Source of the DNA: an uncultured Flavobacteriaceae bacterium
GTDB lineage: Bacteria; Bacteroidota; Bacteroidia; Flavobacteriales; Flavobacteriaceae
DNA: 64,000 nt
Assembly (NCBI GenBank): GCA_947494825.1
Contig: CANLWN010000003.1
Coordinates: 434,001-498,000, forward strand
Direction of reading: 5' to 3'
Shown here: positions 43,979-52,784 of the stretch, piece by piece
How positions within the stretch are numbered: position 1 is the stretch's first letter
How the letters are laid out: each line of letters begins with the position of its first letter
The notes under the pieces: generated by a model
The model's database searches: none
Told to the model about the DNA's origin: nothing
What the model saw: the letters and a program-made list of their open reading frames with translations, nothing else
Position numbers and translations under genes: made by a program

Positions 43979-44006
43979 ATTCAGTGTAAACATATATATA
44001 GTTCCC
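43979..44006 (-). repeat. Right terminal inverted repeat
   Basis: Read on the minus strand: GGGAACTATATA, TAT, GTTTACACTGAAT. It is 26/28 identical to the left end. Confidence 0.85.
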
Positions 44007-44014
44007 CGTCTATG
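44007..44014. repeat. Target-site duplication, right (CGTCTATG)
   Basis: The 8 bases directly outside the right inverted repeat, identical to 39970-39977. Confidence 0.85.
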
Positions 44015-44051
44015 AGGCACCTGTTCCAAGGTATGTTCTTTTGATTTTGTT

Positions 44052-44090
44052 AAAAAAAACTGCCAATGCGATGATACACATTGGCAGTTA
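44052..44090 (-). terminator. Terminator of the lipoprotein gene next to the transposon
   Basis: AACTGCCAATG (44058-44068) pairs with CATTGGCAGTT (44079-44089), an 11-bp stem. On the minus strand the stem is followed by eight T. It lies 22 bases past the stop of the lipoprotein gene and outside the transposon. Confidence 0.9.
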
Positions 44091-44111
44091 AAATGGTATG
44101 GTTTCAGTAAT

Positions 44112-45185
44112 TTAGTCGTCGCAATGGCCTGGGCCAATTTCTCCATTATTATAGGCATCAAGGATGTCATTAACTGACAAAAATTGAGCTCTTAGCGGAT
44201 CATCGCCCTGCAATGCTCCTATTTCGGCCGGGGTATACGTATTGAATAAATCAGTTCCCAGTGCAAGGGCCTCATCCACCTCATCGGGAGAAGAAGCGCC
44301 ATTGGCAACATTGAGCGAGGCCGCAATAAACTGGTGCGCAGCCTGATAATAGCTATTTCCACTAGGCGCAGTTTTTAAAACCTGCTGATAGGTTTTACCA
44401 CTTAAAAAGAAAATATCATCCCTATTGTGGGGTGCAGGCCAAGGCCCTTTTTTGGGGTTTTTCCAAAATCCTTGGGTAAGGGTACAACCTTCATCCCCTT
44501 CCTCTACATTAACACAAAAATTATCTACCGCTCCGGAACCGTCCAGCGTAATGACCAACACTTCTACGCCCGTAGCATTTACAGCAACCATTTGTTGCGT
44601 GCCATTGGCAATCATACCTATGTCACCATCGGCAATCAAAATACCATCCCCGTCGAAAGCCTCGTAAGTTCCTCCTTCCTCCGTGTCTATGGCGGTAAAT
44701 TCAACAACATCGACCACTCCGGTTCCAAAACCGGAAAAATCGAACGTAAAAATACCTCCGGGAACACCATCATCATCCGGATCGGCGGCATCCAAATCCT
44801 CGGAAATAATCAACACTTCCTGATTATCCGCGCCGGGAACCACAAGGTCGTCATCACCACCAGTGGGATTATCGGTATCAAAGACCATCGCGTGGTTTAC
44901 ATCTGGACGTGCAGGGTCAAGATTTTCTCCGTACACACTTATTGATCCTGCAATTACTTCTCCGGAAACTCCGTTACCCGAGGAGAGACTACTCACAACA
45001 GTACCTGCCGCTATGGGCGTAAAATCAATTACTGCGTCACAAGCGATTTCTGCCTCAAAGTTTACCGCCTTAAGTGTAAGGCCCTCCTGAGATTCTTCGC
45101 CGATACCTTCTGTTTCACAACTGGTGAAAATCAATGACAGCCCTAACATTAGGGTAAAGGGCAATCGAATTCCTAAGTTTTTCAT
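44112..45185 (-). CDS. Acidic secreted lipoprotein, function unknown
   Basis: A 357-residue protein with a lipoprotein signal (LMLGLSLIFTSCETEG, lipidation Cys at 23). The mature part is very acidic, with Asp/Gly-rich segments (NPTGGDDDLVVPGADNQ and DAADPDDDGVPGG) typical of beta-sandwich surface domains. The final 120 residues begin CTLTQGFWKN and are mainly helical, with paired Cys-like positions at the very end (GHCDD); TQGFWKN is recurrent in secreted proteins of many bacteria. Probably surface exposed, function unknown. A strong terminator follows it. Confidence 0.75.
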   Translation of the reverse strand: MKNLGIRLPFTLMLGLSLIFTSCETEGIGEESQEGLTLKAVNFEAEIACDAVIDFTPIAAGTVVSSLSSGNGVSGEVIAGSISVYGENLDPARPDVNHAMVFDTDNPTGGDDDLVVPGADNQEVLIISEDLDAADPDDDGVPGGIFTFDFSGFGTGVVDVVEFTAIDTEEGGTYEAFDGDGILIADGDIGMIANGTQQMVAVNATGVEVLVITLDGSGAVDNFCVNVEEGDEGCTLTQGFWKNPKKGPWPAPHNRDDIFFLSGKTYQQVLKTAPSGNSYYQAAHQFIAASLNVANGASSPDEVDEALALGTDLFNTYTPAEIGALQGDDPLRAQFLSVNDILDAYNNGEIGPGHCDD

Positions 45186-45757
45186 ATAGAATTGGTTTAT
45201 GGTTAATACAAATTTTTGAATGCGAAATTAAAATGGGGGAGAAATAAACCCGATTATCACGGTCTATCCTAAACAATATAGACAATTCCCATGGTGAAAT
45301 TTAAAGGGATTCGGTATAACGCTAAAAGTAGACGTTAAAATGCTTAAAATCCGGCTTTAGCAATCGTTCGTCCCTAGGGAATCATTAAGGTAAGTGGCCA
45401 TTTCATAATATCACAAAGGCCAGGCATGTGAAAAATCCCTCTTTGGTGTTGATGGAATCGAAAAGCCCATCTTGTGGTTATTTGTTCTCCTTTTTCAATA
45501 GAGTGAAGGTAGAACACTTGCCTACTTTTGCACTCAAACCTAGGCCTTTTAACTACTTCTGCCCCACAAAACAGCCCCATATCATTGCCTTTTTCACCTA
45601 TGTTACATTTCCGAAAGCCTTTGTTACATATCGGAAATTCTATCCTAAGGCTTACCTCTAATTTCGGATTGTGATTTGGATAGTTTCCCCGACCGAGTGC
45701 ATGCACAAATCAAATTTCCCCCAACAAAAAAGAAGTTTACCAAAAAGAAAGCAAGGT
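45186..45757. other. Gene-free intergenic region between divergent surface-protein genes
   Basis: No convincing gene is present in this 572-base interval. It contains a pair of similar 15-base units, GTTACATTTCCGAAA (45602-45616) and GTTACATATCGGAAA (45623-45637), spaced exactly 21 bases, likely regulator sites for the collagen-like lipoprotein genes. Short ORFs on both strands lack family resemblance. Confidence 0.6.
45602..45637 (+). promoter_or_regulatory. Direct repeat upstream of the collagen-like lipoprotein genes
   Basis: GTTACATTTCCGAAA and GTTACATATCGGAAA agree at 13 of 15 positions, with a 21-base period (two helical turns). This suits co-operative binding of a dimeric regulator. 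The AraC-type hybrid regulator at 49697 is an unproven candidate. Confidence 0.4.
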
Positions 45758-46363
45758 ATGAAAACACGAAACGGTATTTCAAGGATGATGTCATTGTTTC
45801 TATGGGTATTACTGATGGCTTGTTCCGCAGAGGACGGGGCCGTTGGACCAGCCGGACCCCAAGGGCCTCAAGGTGAACAAGGGATTCCCGGAACAGATGG
45901 ACAGGACGGACAGGACGGTGCGGATGGGCAAGATGGCACGGCCAATGTATTTTCTTCGGGATGGTTTGAAATTGATCCCTGGGACACCGATATACCCGAC
46001 TTTAAATTCCATAGGATCCCTGGGCTTATACTTTCCGAGTTCCAAATTGAAAATAACCTGATTTTGATCTATCGGAGGTATCAGCCCATCCCTACCTTCA
46101 CCAGTGTAACCCTTTTACCGCTAGCGGAATACAACAGCAGTGGAACCCTGGAACTTTTGCTGACAAGTCGGGTTCAGGGCAACGGTTTGTTTATCCAGAT
46201 AGAATCCTATGGCCGCAATGTGACCAATGATGAATATCTAGGTCCGGAAACCCAGTTTCGCTATATCATCATCGAGCCCGATCCCACATCGGATAAGAGG
46301 CCCATCAATTTTTCCAAGATGCAGTACGATGAAGTTATTAAATATCTAGGGCTAGACCTATAA
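45758..46363 (+). CDS. Collagen-like secreted lipoprotein 1
   Basis: From the ATG at 45758 the protein has 201 residues. A lipoprotein signal ends in LLMACSAEDG (Cys at about 22). A short Gly-X-Y collagen-like stretch follows (about 27-62: GPAGPQGPQGEQG, then GTDGQDGQDGADGQDG). A beta-rich C-terminal domain of about 140 residues comes next (SSGWFEIDPWDTDIPD and RRYQPIPTFTSV). The same architecture, with different sequence, is in the next gene. Function unknown; likely surface fibre or adhesion. Upstream ORF extension to 45671 is rejected. Confidence 0.82.
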   Translation: MKTRNGISRMMSLFLWVLLMACSAEDGAVGPAGPQGPQGEQGIPGTDGQDGQDGADGQDGTANVFSSGWFEIDPWDTDIPDFKFHRIPGLILSEFQIENNLILIYRRYQPIPTFTSVTLLPLAEYNSSGTLELLLTSRVQGNGLFIQIESYGRNVTNDEYLGPETQFRYIIIEPDPTSDKRPINFSKMQYDEVIKYLGLDL

Positions 46364-46374
46364 AATCCAATACT

Positions 46375-46989
46375 ATGAAAAATTCCAATGTATTTAAAAC
46401 CATAGGCCTAATGGCATGCATGATCCTCTTTTTATCCTGCAGTGCGGAGGACGGCGATGTGGGACCCCAAGGGCCCCAAGGAGAACAAGGTCCGGCAGGA
46501 ACACAAGGCCTACAGGGCGAACAGGGACCTGCGGGCGCAGATGGACAAGACGGTGCCGACGGACAGAACGGCAACGCCAACGTCATTTACTCGAATTGGA
46601 TCCCTGCGGACTGGAACCTTCTAGACCTTCCGCGTGTAAAAGAGATGCGTATTCCCGTTACCGAGATCGACATTGACGAACTGAGGAACAAAACTTTGGT
46701 CTTTGTGTATTTCAGTCAATGGGGAGATGGCAAAATTTACGCCATGCCCAGCAGTGGCCGTTGGAGCAACACCCAGTATTCGTTTACCTTTGGCAACCGT
46801 TCCATCACCAGCAACGGAATAGTTGTTTTGCTCCAGAGCACCAATGGGGTGGATTTAACGGAAAACCAGTACTCCGGCTCACGTAATAATGATTTTCGGT
46901 ACGTGCTGGTCCCTGAAAGCGCACCCTCCGGAAAATTGGATTATTCCGACTACCAGGCCGTAAAAGCCTTTTATAACCTACCCGATTAA
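46375..46989 (+). CDS. Collagen-like secreted lipoprotein 2
   Basis: A 204-residue paralogue of the preceding gene, 11 bases downstream. The signal ends ILFLSCSAEDG (Cys at about 22). The Gly-X-Y stretch (about 28-66) includes GPQGPQGEQGPAGTQG and ADGQDGADGQNG. The C-terminal domain shares ANVIYSNWIPADWN with the analogous FSSGWFEIDPWD of the first protein, plus YFSQWGDGKIYAMPSSGRW. Together the pair looks like an old tandem duplication. Confidence 0.82.
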   Translation: MKNSNVFKTIGLMACMILFLSCSAEDGDVGPQGPQGEQGPAGTQGLQGEQGPAGADGQDGADGQNGNANVIYSNWIPADWNLLDLPRVKEMRIPVTEIDIDELRNKTLVFVYFSQWGDGKIYAMPSSGRWSNTQYSFTFGNRSITSNGIVVLLQSTNGVDLTENQYSGSRNNDFRYVLVPESAPSGKLDYSDYQAVKAFYNLPD

Positions 46990-47009
46990 CATCCCTAAAA
47001 CCTCAAAAA

Positions 47010-48599
47010 ATGAAACGAATAGTCTTGTTCACCGTTTTGCTCATCCTGGGAAACTCCCTCTTGGGCCAGACCAAAAAAATGACCGCTTTTAAACCTGCAC
47101 AACACGGTTTCAAGTTTGACAACAACTTCAAGAACATCTTTATCGATGCCATTGATTGGAGAACAGGGGGGCTTTGCGGGGGAATGTCCTATGCTTCGCT
47201 GGATTATTATTACGCTAGGGATATCCCCGCTCCAAAAACCACTTTAAGGCCCAATGAGGGCAGTGCATTGCAAAAATACCTGTACAATCGTCAGGTAACC
47301 TCCATAACCTCAAATCTGGACAAATGGGCAGAAATCGGGTTCAATCCAGGTGGTGCACGGAACAGTGAGTTCTTCAAATGGGGGGTGGAGAACAAGAAGG
47401 GAAGCAGGATAAATGAACTGCGCGCCTTTATTGACCGGGGAAAACCGGTACCCTTGGGCCTTCAAAGTGTTGGAGAGAAGGATTCGGACCCGGGAAACCA
47501 CCAGGTACTGGCCATTGGTTATGATTTTGGGACCGTCCGAGATCTGGCAAGCGGCACCTACAAACGTAAAATGAAAATCTACACCTATGACCCTAACTAT
47601 CCCAATGAAACGATGACCCTAGTGCCCGACTTTAACGGGCAGGTTTTTTATTATATGGAAAAGCCGCATATGCGATGGCGTACCTATTTTGTGGACCAAA
47701 ACTACCGAACCAACCGTCCTATACGAACTTCCTTAAAGGACTATCCCAACGATGGAAAAGTACACGAATTGGTGTTTGAATTTGGTGTGGGCAATGACGA
47801 CCTCAGGGGTGGAAACGACAATCTTAATCTGACCCTTTTTTTCCACAATTCCGCACTTCAGCGCGTCTACAACGTAAACAAGGGCAATAAATGGATCGAT
47901 GACTATGCCCAGTCGATCGTCATACCCCTGCGGAGGCCCGTACCCCTGAACACGATCAAATCGGTTCAATTGAACACGGTTTCGGGCAATGATAATTTTA
48001 ATTTGAACCGACTTCTGATTCACGCAAAAGGGTTCGGTATGAACAAGAAAATCTACGACAAACGTGGCGCGCCTTTAAAACGCTTTACGGGGCGGGACAA
48101 GGTCTTTCTGGCCAACATCAACAGTAAATCCCCCACCGTAGCTTCCCGATCTTCCACCCAAACCGGTTCTGGGAGCGTTGGCCAAGGGAAATCTACCTCG
48201 ACCCGTAAACCCATTGACAAGCTGCGATTTTGGATACGAACGGGTGATGATGACCTTAGGGGCGGCAAGGACAATCTAAATATTGTAGTACATTACCGTA
48301 ATGGCAAGCGGCAACTTGTAAAAAATGTGAACAAGGGTACACGTTGGAAGGATCATACCACCACTTCCTTGGATATTAAACTGAACCAACCTATTTATGC
48401 CACCTCCGAGATATCCAAAGTGATTTTACAGACCACTTTTGGTGGAGGCATGGGGGGAGATAACTGGAACCTGAACTATTTGCACATCGTTGCCTATAAG
48501 GGAACCACCAAGGAAGACAGTTTTTATGAAAAAGGGGGCAACGATCAACGATTGTATCGGTTTACGGACAAAAACAACGCTTTTGTGGCCAAAAGATAA
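47010..48599 (+). CDS. Secreted protein with a possible papain-like cysteine peptidase domain and duplicated C-terminal domains
   Basis: A 529-residue protein with a signal peptide (1-20, ending LLGQ). Residues 25-240 contain GGLCGGMSYAS (C56), NHQVLAIGYDF (H164) and YTYDPNYP (D194/N196), in the Cys-His-Asp/Asn order of papain-like peptidases. Two similar domains of about 100 residues follow (246-345 and 405-510), each with D-D-L-R-G-G-x-D-N-L-N and NVNKGxxW, joined by a Ser/Thr-rich linker. Activity is inferred and not shown by an exact family match. It lies 20 bases after the second collagen-like gene. Confidence 0.68.
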   Translation: MKRIVLFTVLLILGNSLLGQTKKMTAFKPAQHGFKFDNNFKNIFIDAIDWRTGGLCGGMSYASLDYYYARDIPAPKTTLRPNEGSALQKYLYNRQVTSITSNLDKWAEIGFNPGGARNSEFFKWGVENKKGSRINELRAFIDRGKPVPLGLQSVGEKDSDPGNHQVLAIGYDFGTVRDLASGTYKRKMKIYTYDPNYPNETMTLVPDFNGQVFYYMEKPHMRWRTYFVDQNYRTNRPIRTSLKDYPNDGKVHELVFEFGVGNDDLRGGNDNLNLTLFFHNSALQRVYNVNKGNKWIDDYAQSIVIPLRRPVPLNTIKSVQLNTVSGNDNFNLNRLLIHAKGFGMNKKIYDKRGAPLKRFTGRDKVFLANINSKSPTVASRSSTQTGSGSVGQGKSTSTRKPIDKLRFWIRTGDDDLRGGKDNLNIVVHYRNGKRQLVKNVNKGTRWKDHTTTSLDIKLNQPIYATSEISKVILQTTFGGGMGGDNWNLNYLHIVAYKGTTKEDSFYEKGGNDQRLYRFTDKNNAFVAKR

Positions 48600-48603
48600 A
48601 CAT

Positions 48604-49656
48604 ATGAGGACAAGCAGTAGACCCTACAGCATAACACGGTATTTTGCCATCCTAGGCTTGGCTTCTTTGACCCTTGCCTGCGAGGGCGATAAGGACAGTG
48701 GTCCGCCCCCCCTATCGGCTTGCGAAACCGGTTCCAATCCCAATGTACGGTTCACCGCCTCCTTTACGGACCTCGATGACATCCAGCACATTGAACCCCT
48801 GGGCGAACTGCAAGCGTTTCACAATTATTCGGCTCATACCTATGTGTTCATCAAACCAGAAGTGACAGAAGCACCCATTTATGCCCCGGTGGATATGGAT
48901 TTAATCAACGTTACCAGTGATGGGGTCGATTTTCAATTGGTGTTCAAAGCCAGCTGTGAGGTGGCCCTCCGTTTTGGGCATGTCACCAACCCCATACCCT
49001 CCATTCGGAATTTGGTCGTAAGCCAGGGCATAAGCATGTTCGAAGGCCAGCCTCCTACCCTGTTACAGGTTTCGGCCGGGGAACAGATTGGGACCACTTC
49101 GGGTACGTCCCTGGCCAAGAGCTTTGATTTTGGGGTATATCATTCGGAACGACCGCTCACGTTTTTGAACAACGACCGTTTCCATCCCGTGGAAACCTTT
49201 AGATACAGCAGTTGCCCTTACGATTACTATACCTCCGACCTGCGCAACCAGATGTACGAGCTTTTTGGCCCGAAACCCCTGGCACAGCCATTGAGTTGCA
49301 GGGGACCCCGAGGTAGGGAAGGTACCCTCGCGGGACCCTGGTTCGATACCGTGGAGGTGTTTTCCACCCCGCATTTTGGCCAGACCGAATTTTCACCCTT
49401 GCTGGTGGCCACCACTTTGAATGGCACGGTAAAGATTGTCCGTGGAACCGAACCCGACGTATATCGGATATCCCTGGGTGCGGCAACTCATATAGATCCC
49501 GAGACCGTGACCACCGAACATTGTTACGAGCCGTCCAGCGGGGGCTATTTTTACTTGCAGTTGCAGCCAGACGGCAGCCTCCGGCTGGCTCGGGAGACCA
49601 TGGGTAGCTGTCCGTCCGAATTTCCGGCTTCCGGGTTTATTACCTATTACCGCTGA
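48604..49656 (+). CDS. Secreted lipoprotein, function unknown
   Basis: From the ATG at 48604 the protein has 350 residues. A lipoprotein signal (RYFAILGLASLTLACEGDK, Cys near 27) is followed by a beta-rich body with conserved-looking HVTNPIPSIRNLV, VSAGEQIGTTSGTS, FDFGVYHSERP. The phrase H...G-x-x-x-T-x-S-G-x-S resembles M23-like or beta-barrel cell-wall folds only loosely. Two Cys pairs occur (SCPYDYY and LSCRGPRG). I do not recognise a family. It is 4 bases after the peptidase-like gene. The ORF extension to 48490 overlaps that gene and is rejected. Confidence 0.72.
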   Translation: MRTSSRPYSITRYFAILGLASLTLACEGDKDSGPPPLSACETGSNPNVRFTASFTDLDDIQHIEPLGELQAFHNYSAHTYVFIKPEVTEAPIYAPVDMDLINVTSDGVDFQLVFKASCEVALRFGHVTNPIPSIRNLVVSQGISMFEGQPPTLLQVSAGEQIGTTSGTSLAKSFDFGVYHSERPLTFLNNDRFHPVETFRYSSCPYDYYTSDLRNQMYELFGPKPLAQPLSCRGPRGREGTLAGPWFDTVEVFSTPHFGQTEFSPLLVATTLNGTVKIVRGTEPDVYRISLGAATHIDPETVTTEHCYEPSSGGYFYLQLQPDGSLRLARETMGSCPSEFPASGFITYYR

Positions 49657-49696
49657 TGGCTCAAGTTTTTGTATCTTTTTATGACAAACCAGTACC

Positions 49697-52648
49697 ATGA
49701 AAACCTTTGGCCTTACCCTTGCCCTTCTATTTACTTTCTATGGGCTATTTTCCCAAACCCCAAAACAGATGGATTCCCTGGAACGGCTGCTGACCAGCAC
49801 CTCCAGTGACAGTGTTAGAATAGCGATACAACGGCAATTGTATCTTGGTTACTACGATTCCCTGCCAAAAAAAGCGGCCCGTGTAACCCGCGACATGATC
49901 TCCAGGTCTATGAAATCCGGGTACGAAAAAGGAACGGCCGGGGGGCATTATTTATTGGGCCATCTGTATGTCACTTCCGCCAATTACGATTCTGCCAATT
50001 ACCATTTAAGAAAGTCATTGGAAATAGGTATACGGACCATGCAACCCAATATTTCCCTGAATGCCTTGGAATGGATAGCGAACGTACATCAAAAAAAAGG
50101 AAACCTGGACAGTGCCCTCCTCAGTGTGCAGAGGGCGGTAAGGATAGCGGATGAAAATTCCGCTATATCTGGCGAAAAAATTGCCAGAATAAAGATGAAC
50201 GAGGGCAGAATATACGATGCCCTGGGGAAATACGAGGAAGCGGTGAATACCTATGTGGAAGCCGAGAAGGCCCTACCGGATGGAGAGATTGGCTTACGAG
50301 GGACCATTAAAGCCTGGATCGGCAACCTGTATTACCGGCTGGAAAGGGATGAAAAGGCAAAGGAGTATTTTATACAGGCACAGGCCATTTTTAAGGAAAC
50401 CTCAGATAGAAATGGCTACTATACCATGGAGAACAAACTCGGCAATATTGAGCAGGCCGCCGATAACCTAGTCGCCGCAGAAAAACACTATCTAACCGCT
50501 TATGCCCACTTTGAGTCCGTAAACGGATTTTCCAATATGGCCACCATAGGCAGTAATTTGGGGTACATCTATCTATCCCAAAAAAAATACGATCTGTCCA
50601 AAAAATACTTTGAGGAATCCACGGCACTGGCGGAAAAAACAGAACAAATAAGCCTCCTTCCTTATTCCTATAACGGCTTGGGAGAGCTGTACCGCAAAAC
50701 CAATAATTTGGACAAGGCGGTTGCCAGCTACAAAAAGGCAATCGATTTGGCCGAAAAAAAAGGGGCTACTTCCTACCTCACGGACAGCTATACCTTTTTG
50801 ATAGAGGCCTATGGCGAAATGAGCGATTTCAAAAACGCCTATGAACATCAGGCCAGCTTAATCCGGATAAAGGACAGTATGCACCAAAAGTCGAGCTTGG
50901 AACGCATCAGTGCAATTGAAGCCCAATACCAAAATGAAAAGCAGGAGCAGGAAATCGCGCTCCTCACCTCACAGGCGCAGTTGGCCGAACAGAAGACCAA
51001 AAACCAGCGCAATCTGTTCCTTGCCGGCATCTCCGTTTTAGGGCTGGCGTTGATTACCATGTTTGTCCTTTTCAAGAACAAACAGCGGACGAATCTAAAG
51101 CTGAAGCAATTGGAAGCGGCAAAATCGAAGTTTTTCGCCAACATCTCCCATGAATTCCGAACACCATTGACCTTGATATCCGGTCCGGTTGCCCACCAAT
51201 TGTCCAAGGAGGGTCTTTCCTCTGATGATAAGACCGACCTTGGACTGATCCAACGGAATGCCAGTCGTCTGTTGAAGTTGGTGAATCAGATATTGGACCT
51301 TTCGAAAATTGAGGCCGGCAGCAGAAAACTCAGGGTTTCCAAAGGAAATATGGAACTTTTCCTGAAGCATTTGATAGAGCCCTTCCACTATCAGGCAACC
51401 CAAAGGGACATGGCGTTCAAGAGTGAAATTGATATTCCGGAAAAGGTTTGGTTTGATCGCGATGTGATAGAAAAAGTAGTGTCCAATCTGTTATCCAATG
51501 CACTAAAGTACAATCCGAATGGAGGCCGCATTGATTTTAAGGCCGTACAAGAGGACCAACAGATACTGATAACAACGGTTAACGAAAACAACGATCTGAC
51601 CGAAAAAGAACTTCCCCTTTTATTTGATCGTTTTTACCAGAACAATGCCATGCATCAGGGTTTTGGTATTGGCCTTTCATTGGTACAAGAGTTGGCAATC
51701 CTTTCCCATGGGACCATACACGCTTACAAACCGGATGCTGCTACCATAGCGTTTGAGGTAAGCTTACCGGTATCAAAAAATGCCTTTTCAAAAGCAGATG
51801 TAAGCCTAGAGGATGGGGCAGCTACCAAGATCCAAAAACCTAAGAAAGAAGTGCTTTTGGAACAAAATAATGGGGAAGAACAGTTTCAGGAAAGCTCCCT
51901 TCCCGTGTTGTTGGTTGTGGACGACAACGCCGAAATCAGGCTTTTCATCAAAACGCTCTTCAAAAAAGAATATCAAATCCTCGAAGCAGAAAATGGGGAA
52001 GAGGGGATAAACAGTGCGCTCAAAACCATCCCGGATCTGGTCATATCGGATATTATGATGCCCGTAAAGGATGGTATTCATTTGAGCCATACTTTGAAAA
52101 ACGACGAAAGGACATCCCATATTCCCATAGTGCTCTTAACGGCAAAATCAGGAGAGGAAAACGAGCTGACCGGTCTCAAAACCGGGGCCGACGCCTATAT
52201 GGTAAAGCCATTTAAGGAGGAAAAACTGCGCGTTGTCATTGAGAAACTAATAGCGACCAGGGAAGCCATACGTGAAAAGTTGAACAAACAAGTGATTCTG
52301 AGCCCCAAAGAGGTCAAGCTAACCTCGGCAGATGCCAAACTGATAAGTAGAATTCGGCAAATACTGGATATGGAGTTGACCAACCCCGAGTTCAATGCAA
52401 GCGCTTTTTCTGAACAGATAGGATTAAGCCGTATGCATCTGCACCGTAAACTAAAGGCGCTTACCGGACTTTCTACGTCCGAGTTCATCCGCGTACAGCG
52501 TTTGAAATTGGCCGCAAAACTGTTGAAAGAAGGGCATTCCCATATCTCCGAAGTGGGTTATTCGGTGGGGTTCAATCAACCGGCATATTTCGCTACCGCG
52601 TTCAAAAAACAATTTGATTGTTCACCTTCAGAATATGTCAATACCTGA
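49697..52648 (+). CDS. Hybrid two-component regulator: TPR sensor, histidine kinase, receiver, AraC DNA-binding domain
   Basis: A 983-residue one-protein phosphorelay. A signal peptide (1-20) precedes TPR repeats (about 50-400), a membrane segment (about 438-457), a histidine kinase with H485 in ISHEFRTP, N box NLLSNALKYNPNGG and G box GFGIGLSLV. The receiver has LLVVDDNAE and phospho-Asp D785 in SDIMMPVKDG, with Lys in MVKPF. The AraC HTH (about 880-983) includes AFSEQIGLSRMHLHRKLKALTG and SEVGYSVGFNQPAYFATAFKKQF. Usual HTCS have a beta-propeller sensor; here it is TPR. No SusC/SusD genes adjoin it; nearby surface genes are plausible targets. Confidence 0.93.
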   Translation: MKTFGLTLALLFTFYGLFSQTPKQMDSLERLLTSTSSDSVRIAIQRQLYLGYYDSLPKKAARVTRDMISRSMKSGYEKGTAGGHYLLGHLYVTSANYDSANYHLRKSLEIGIRTMQPNISLNALEWIANVHQKKGNLDSALLSVQRAVRIADENSAISGEKIARIKMNEGRIYDALGKYEEAVNTYVEAEKALPDGEIGLRGTIKAWIGNLYYRLERDEKAKEYFIQAQAIFKETSDRNGYYTMENKLGNIEQAADNLVAAEKHYLTAYAHFESVNGFSNMATIGSNLGYIYLSQKKYDLSKKYFEESTALAEKTEQISLLPYSYNGLGELYRKTNNLDKAVASYKKAIDLAEKKGATSYLTDSYTFLIEAYGEMSDFKNAYEHQASLIRIKDSMHQKSSLERISAIEAQYQNEKQEQEIALLTSQAQLAEQKTKNQRNLFLAGISVLGLALITMFVLFKNKQRTNLKLKQLEAAKSKFFANISHEFRTPLTLISGPVAHQLSKEGLSSDDKTDLGLIQRNASRLLKLVNQILDLSKIEAGSRKLRVSKGNMELFLKHLIEPFHYQATQRDMAFKSEIDIPEKVWFDRDVIEKVVSNLLSNALKYNPNGGRIDFKAVQEDQQILITTVNENNDLTEKELPLLFDRFYQNNAMHQGFGIGLSLVQELAILSHGTIHAYKPDAATIAFEVSLPVSKNAFSKADVSLEDGAATKIQKPKKEVLLEQNNGEEQFQESSLPVLLVVDDNAEIRLFIKTLFKKEYQILEAENGEEGINSALKTIPDLVISDIMMPVKDGIHLSHTLKNDERTSHIPIVLLTAKSGEENELTGLKTGADAYMVKPFKEEKLRVVIEKLIATREAIREKLNKQVILSPKEVKLTSADAKLISRIRQILDMELTNPEFNASAFSEQIGLSRMHLHRKLKALTGLSTSEFIRVQRLKLAAKLLKEGHSHISEVGYSVGFNQPAYFATAFKKQFDCSPSEYVNT

Positions 52649-52784
52649 TCAATGGGCCCTTTATTAAGAATTGGGTCGTATGTGACTGCGGATTCTTTTT
52701 CGGGTTCAGGAGGGTTTTCCCATATTGTATATTTGGTGCCGAAGCAACAATCCAAGGAGATTAGACGCCCAGGCAACCTATCCA

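Larger units (their letters stand above)
39978..44006. mobile_element. 4,029-bp IS1595-like transposon with passenger genes
   Basis: A unit bounded by 28-bp terminal inverted repeats (39978-40005 and 43979-44006, 26 of 28 matching; both ends begin GGGAACTATATA) and flanked by an exact 8-bp direct repeat CGTCTATG. IS1595-family elements give 8-bp duplications and some carry passenger genes; the internal transposase is IS1595-like. All genes are on the minus strand: three-gene HTH/ImmA-IrrE operon, transposase, NYN nuclease. By eye the interior is more A/T-rich than its flanks. The left 230 bases hold no gene. Confidence 0.85.

Noticed and set aside
45374-45706. A 110-residue frame on the minus strand between two lipoprotein genes
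   Set aside because: No signal, family resemblance or sensible start context; it overlaps the direct repeat region and low-complexity A/T sequence.
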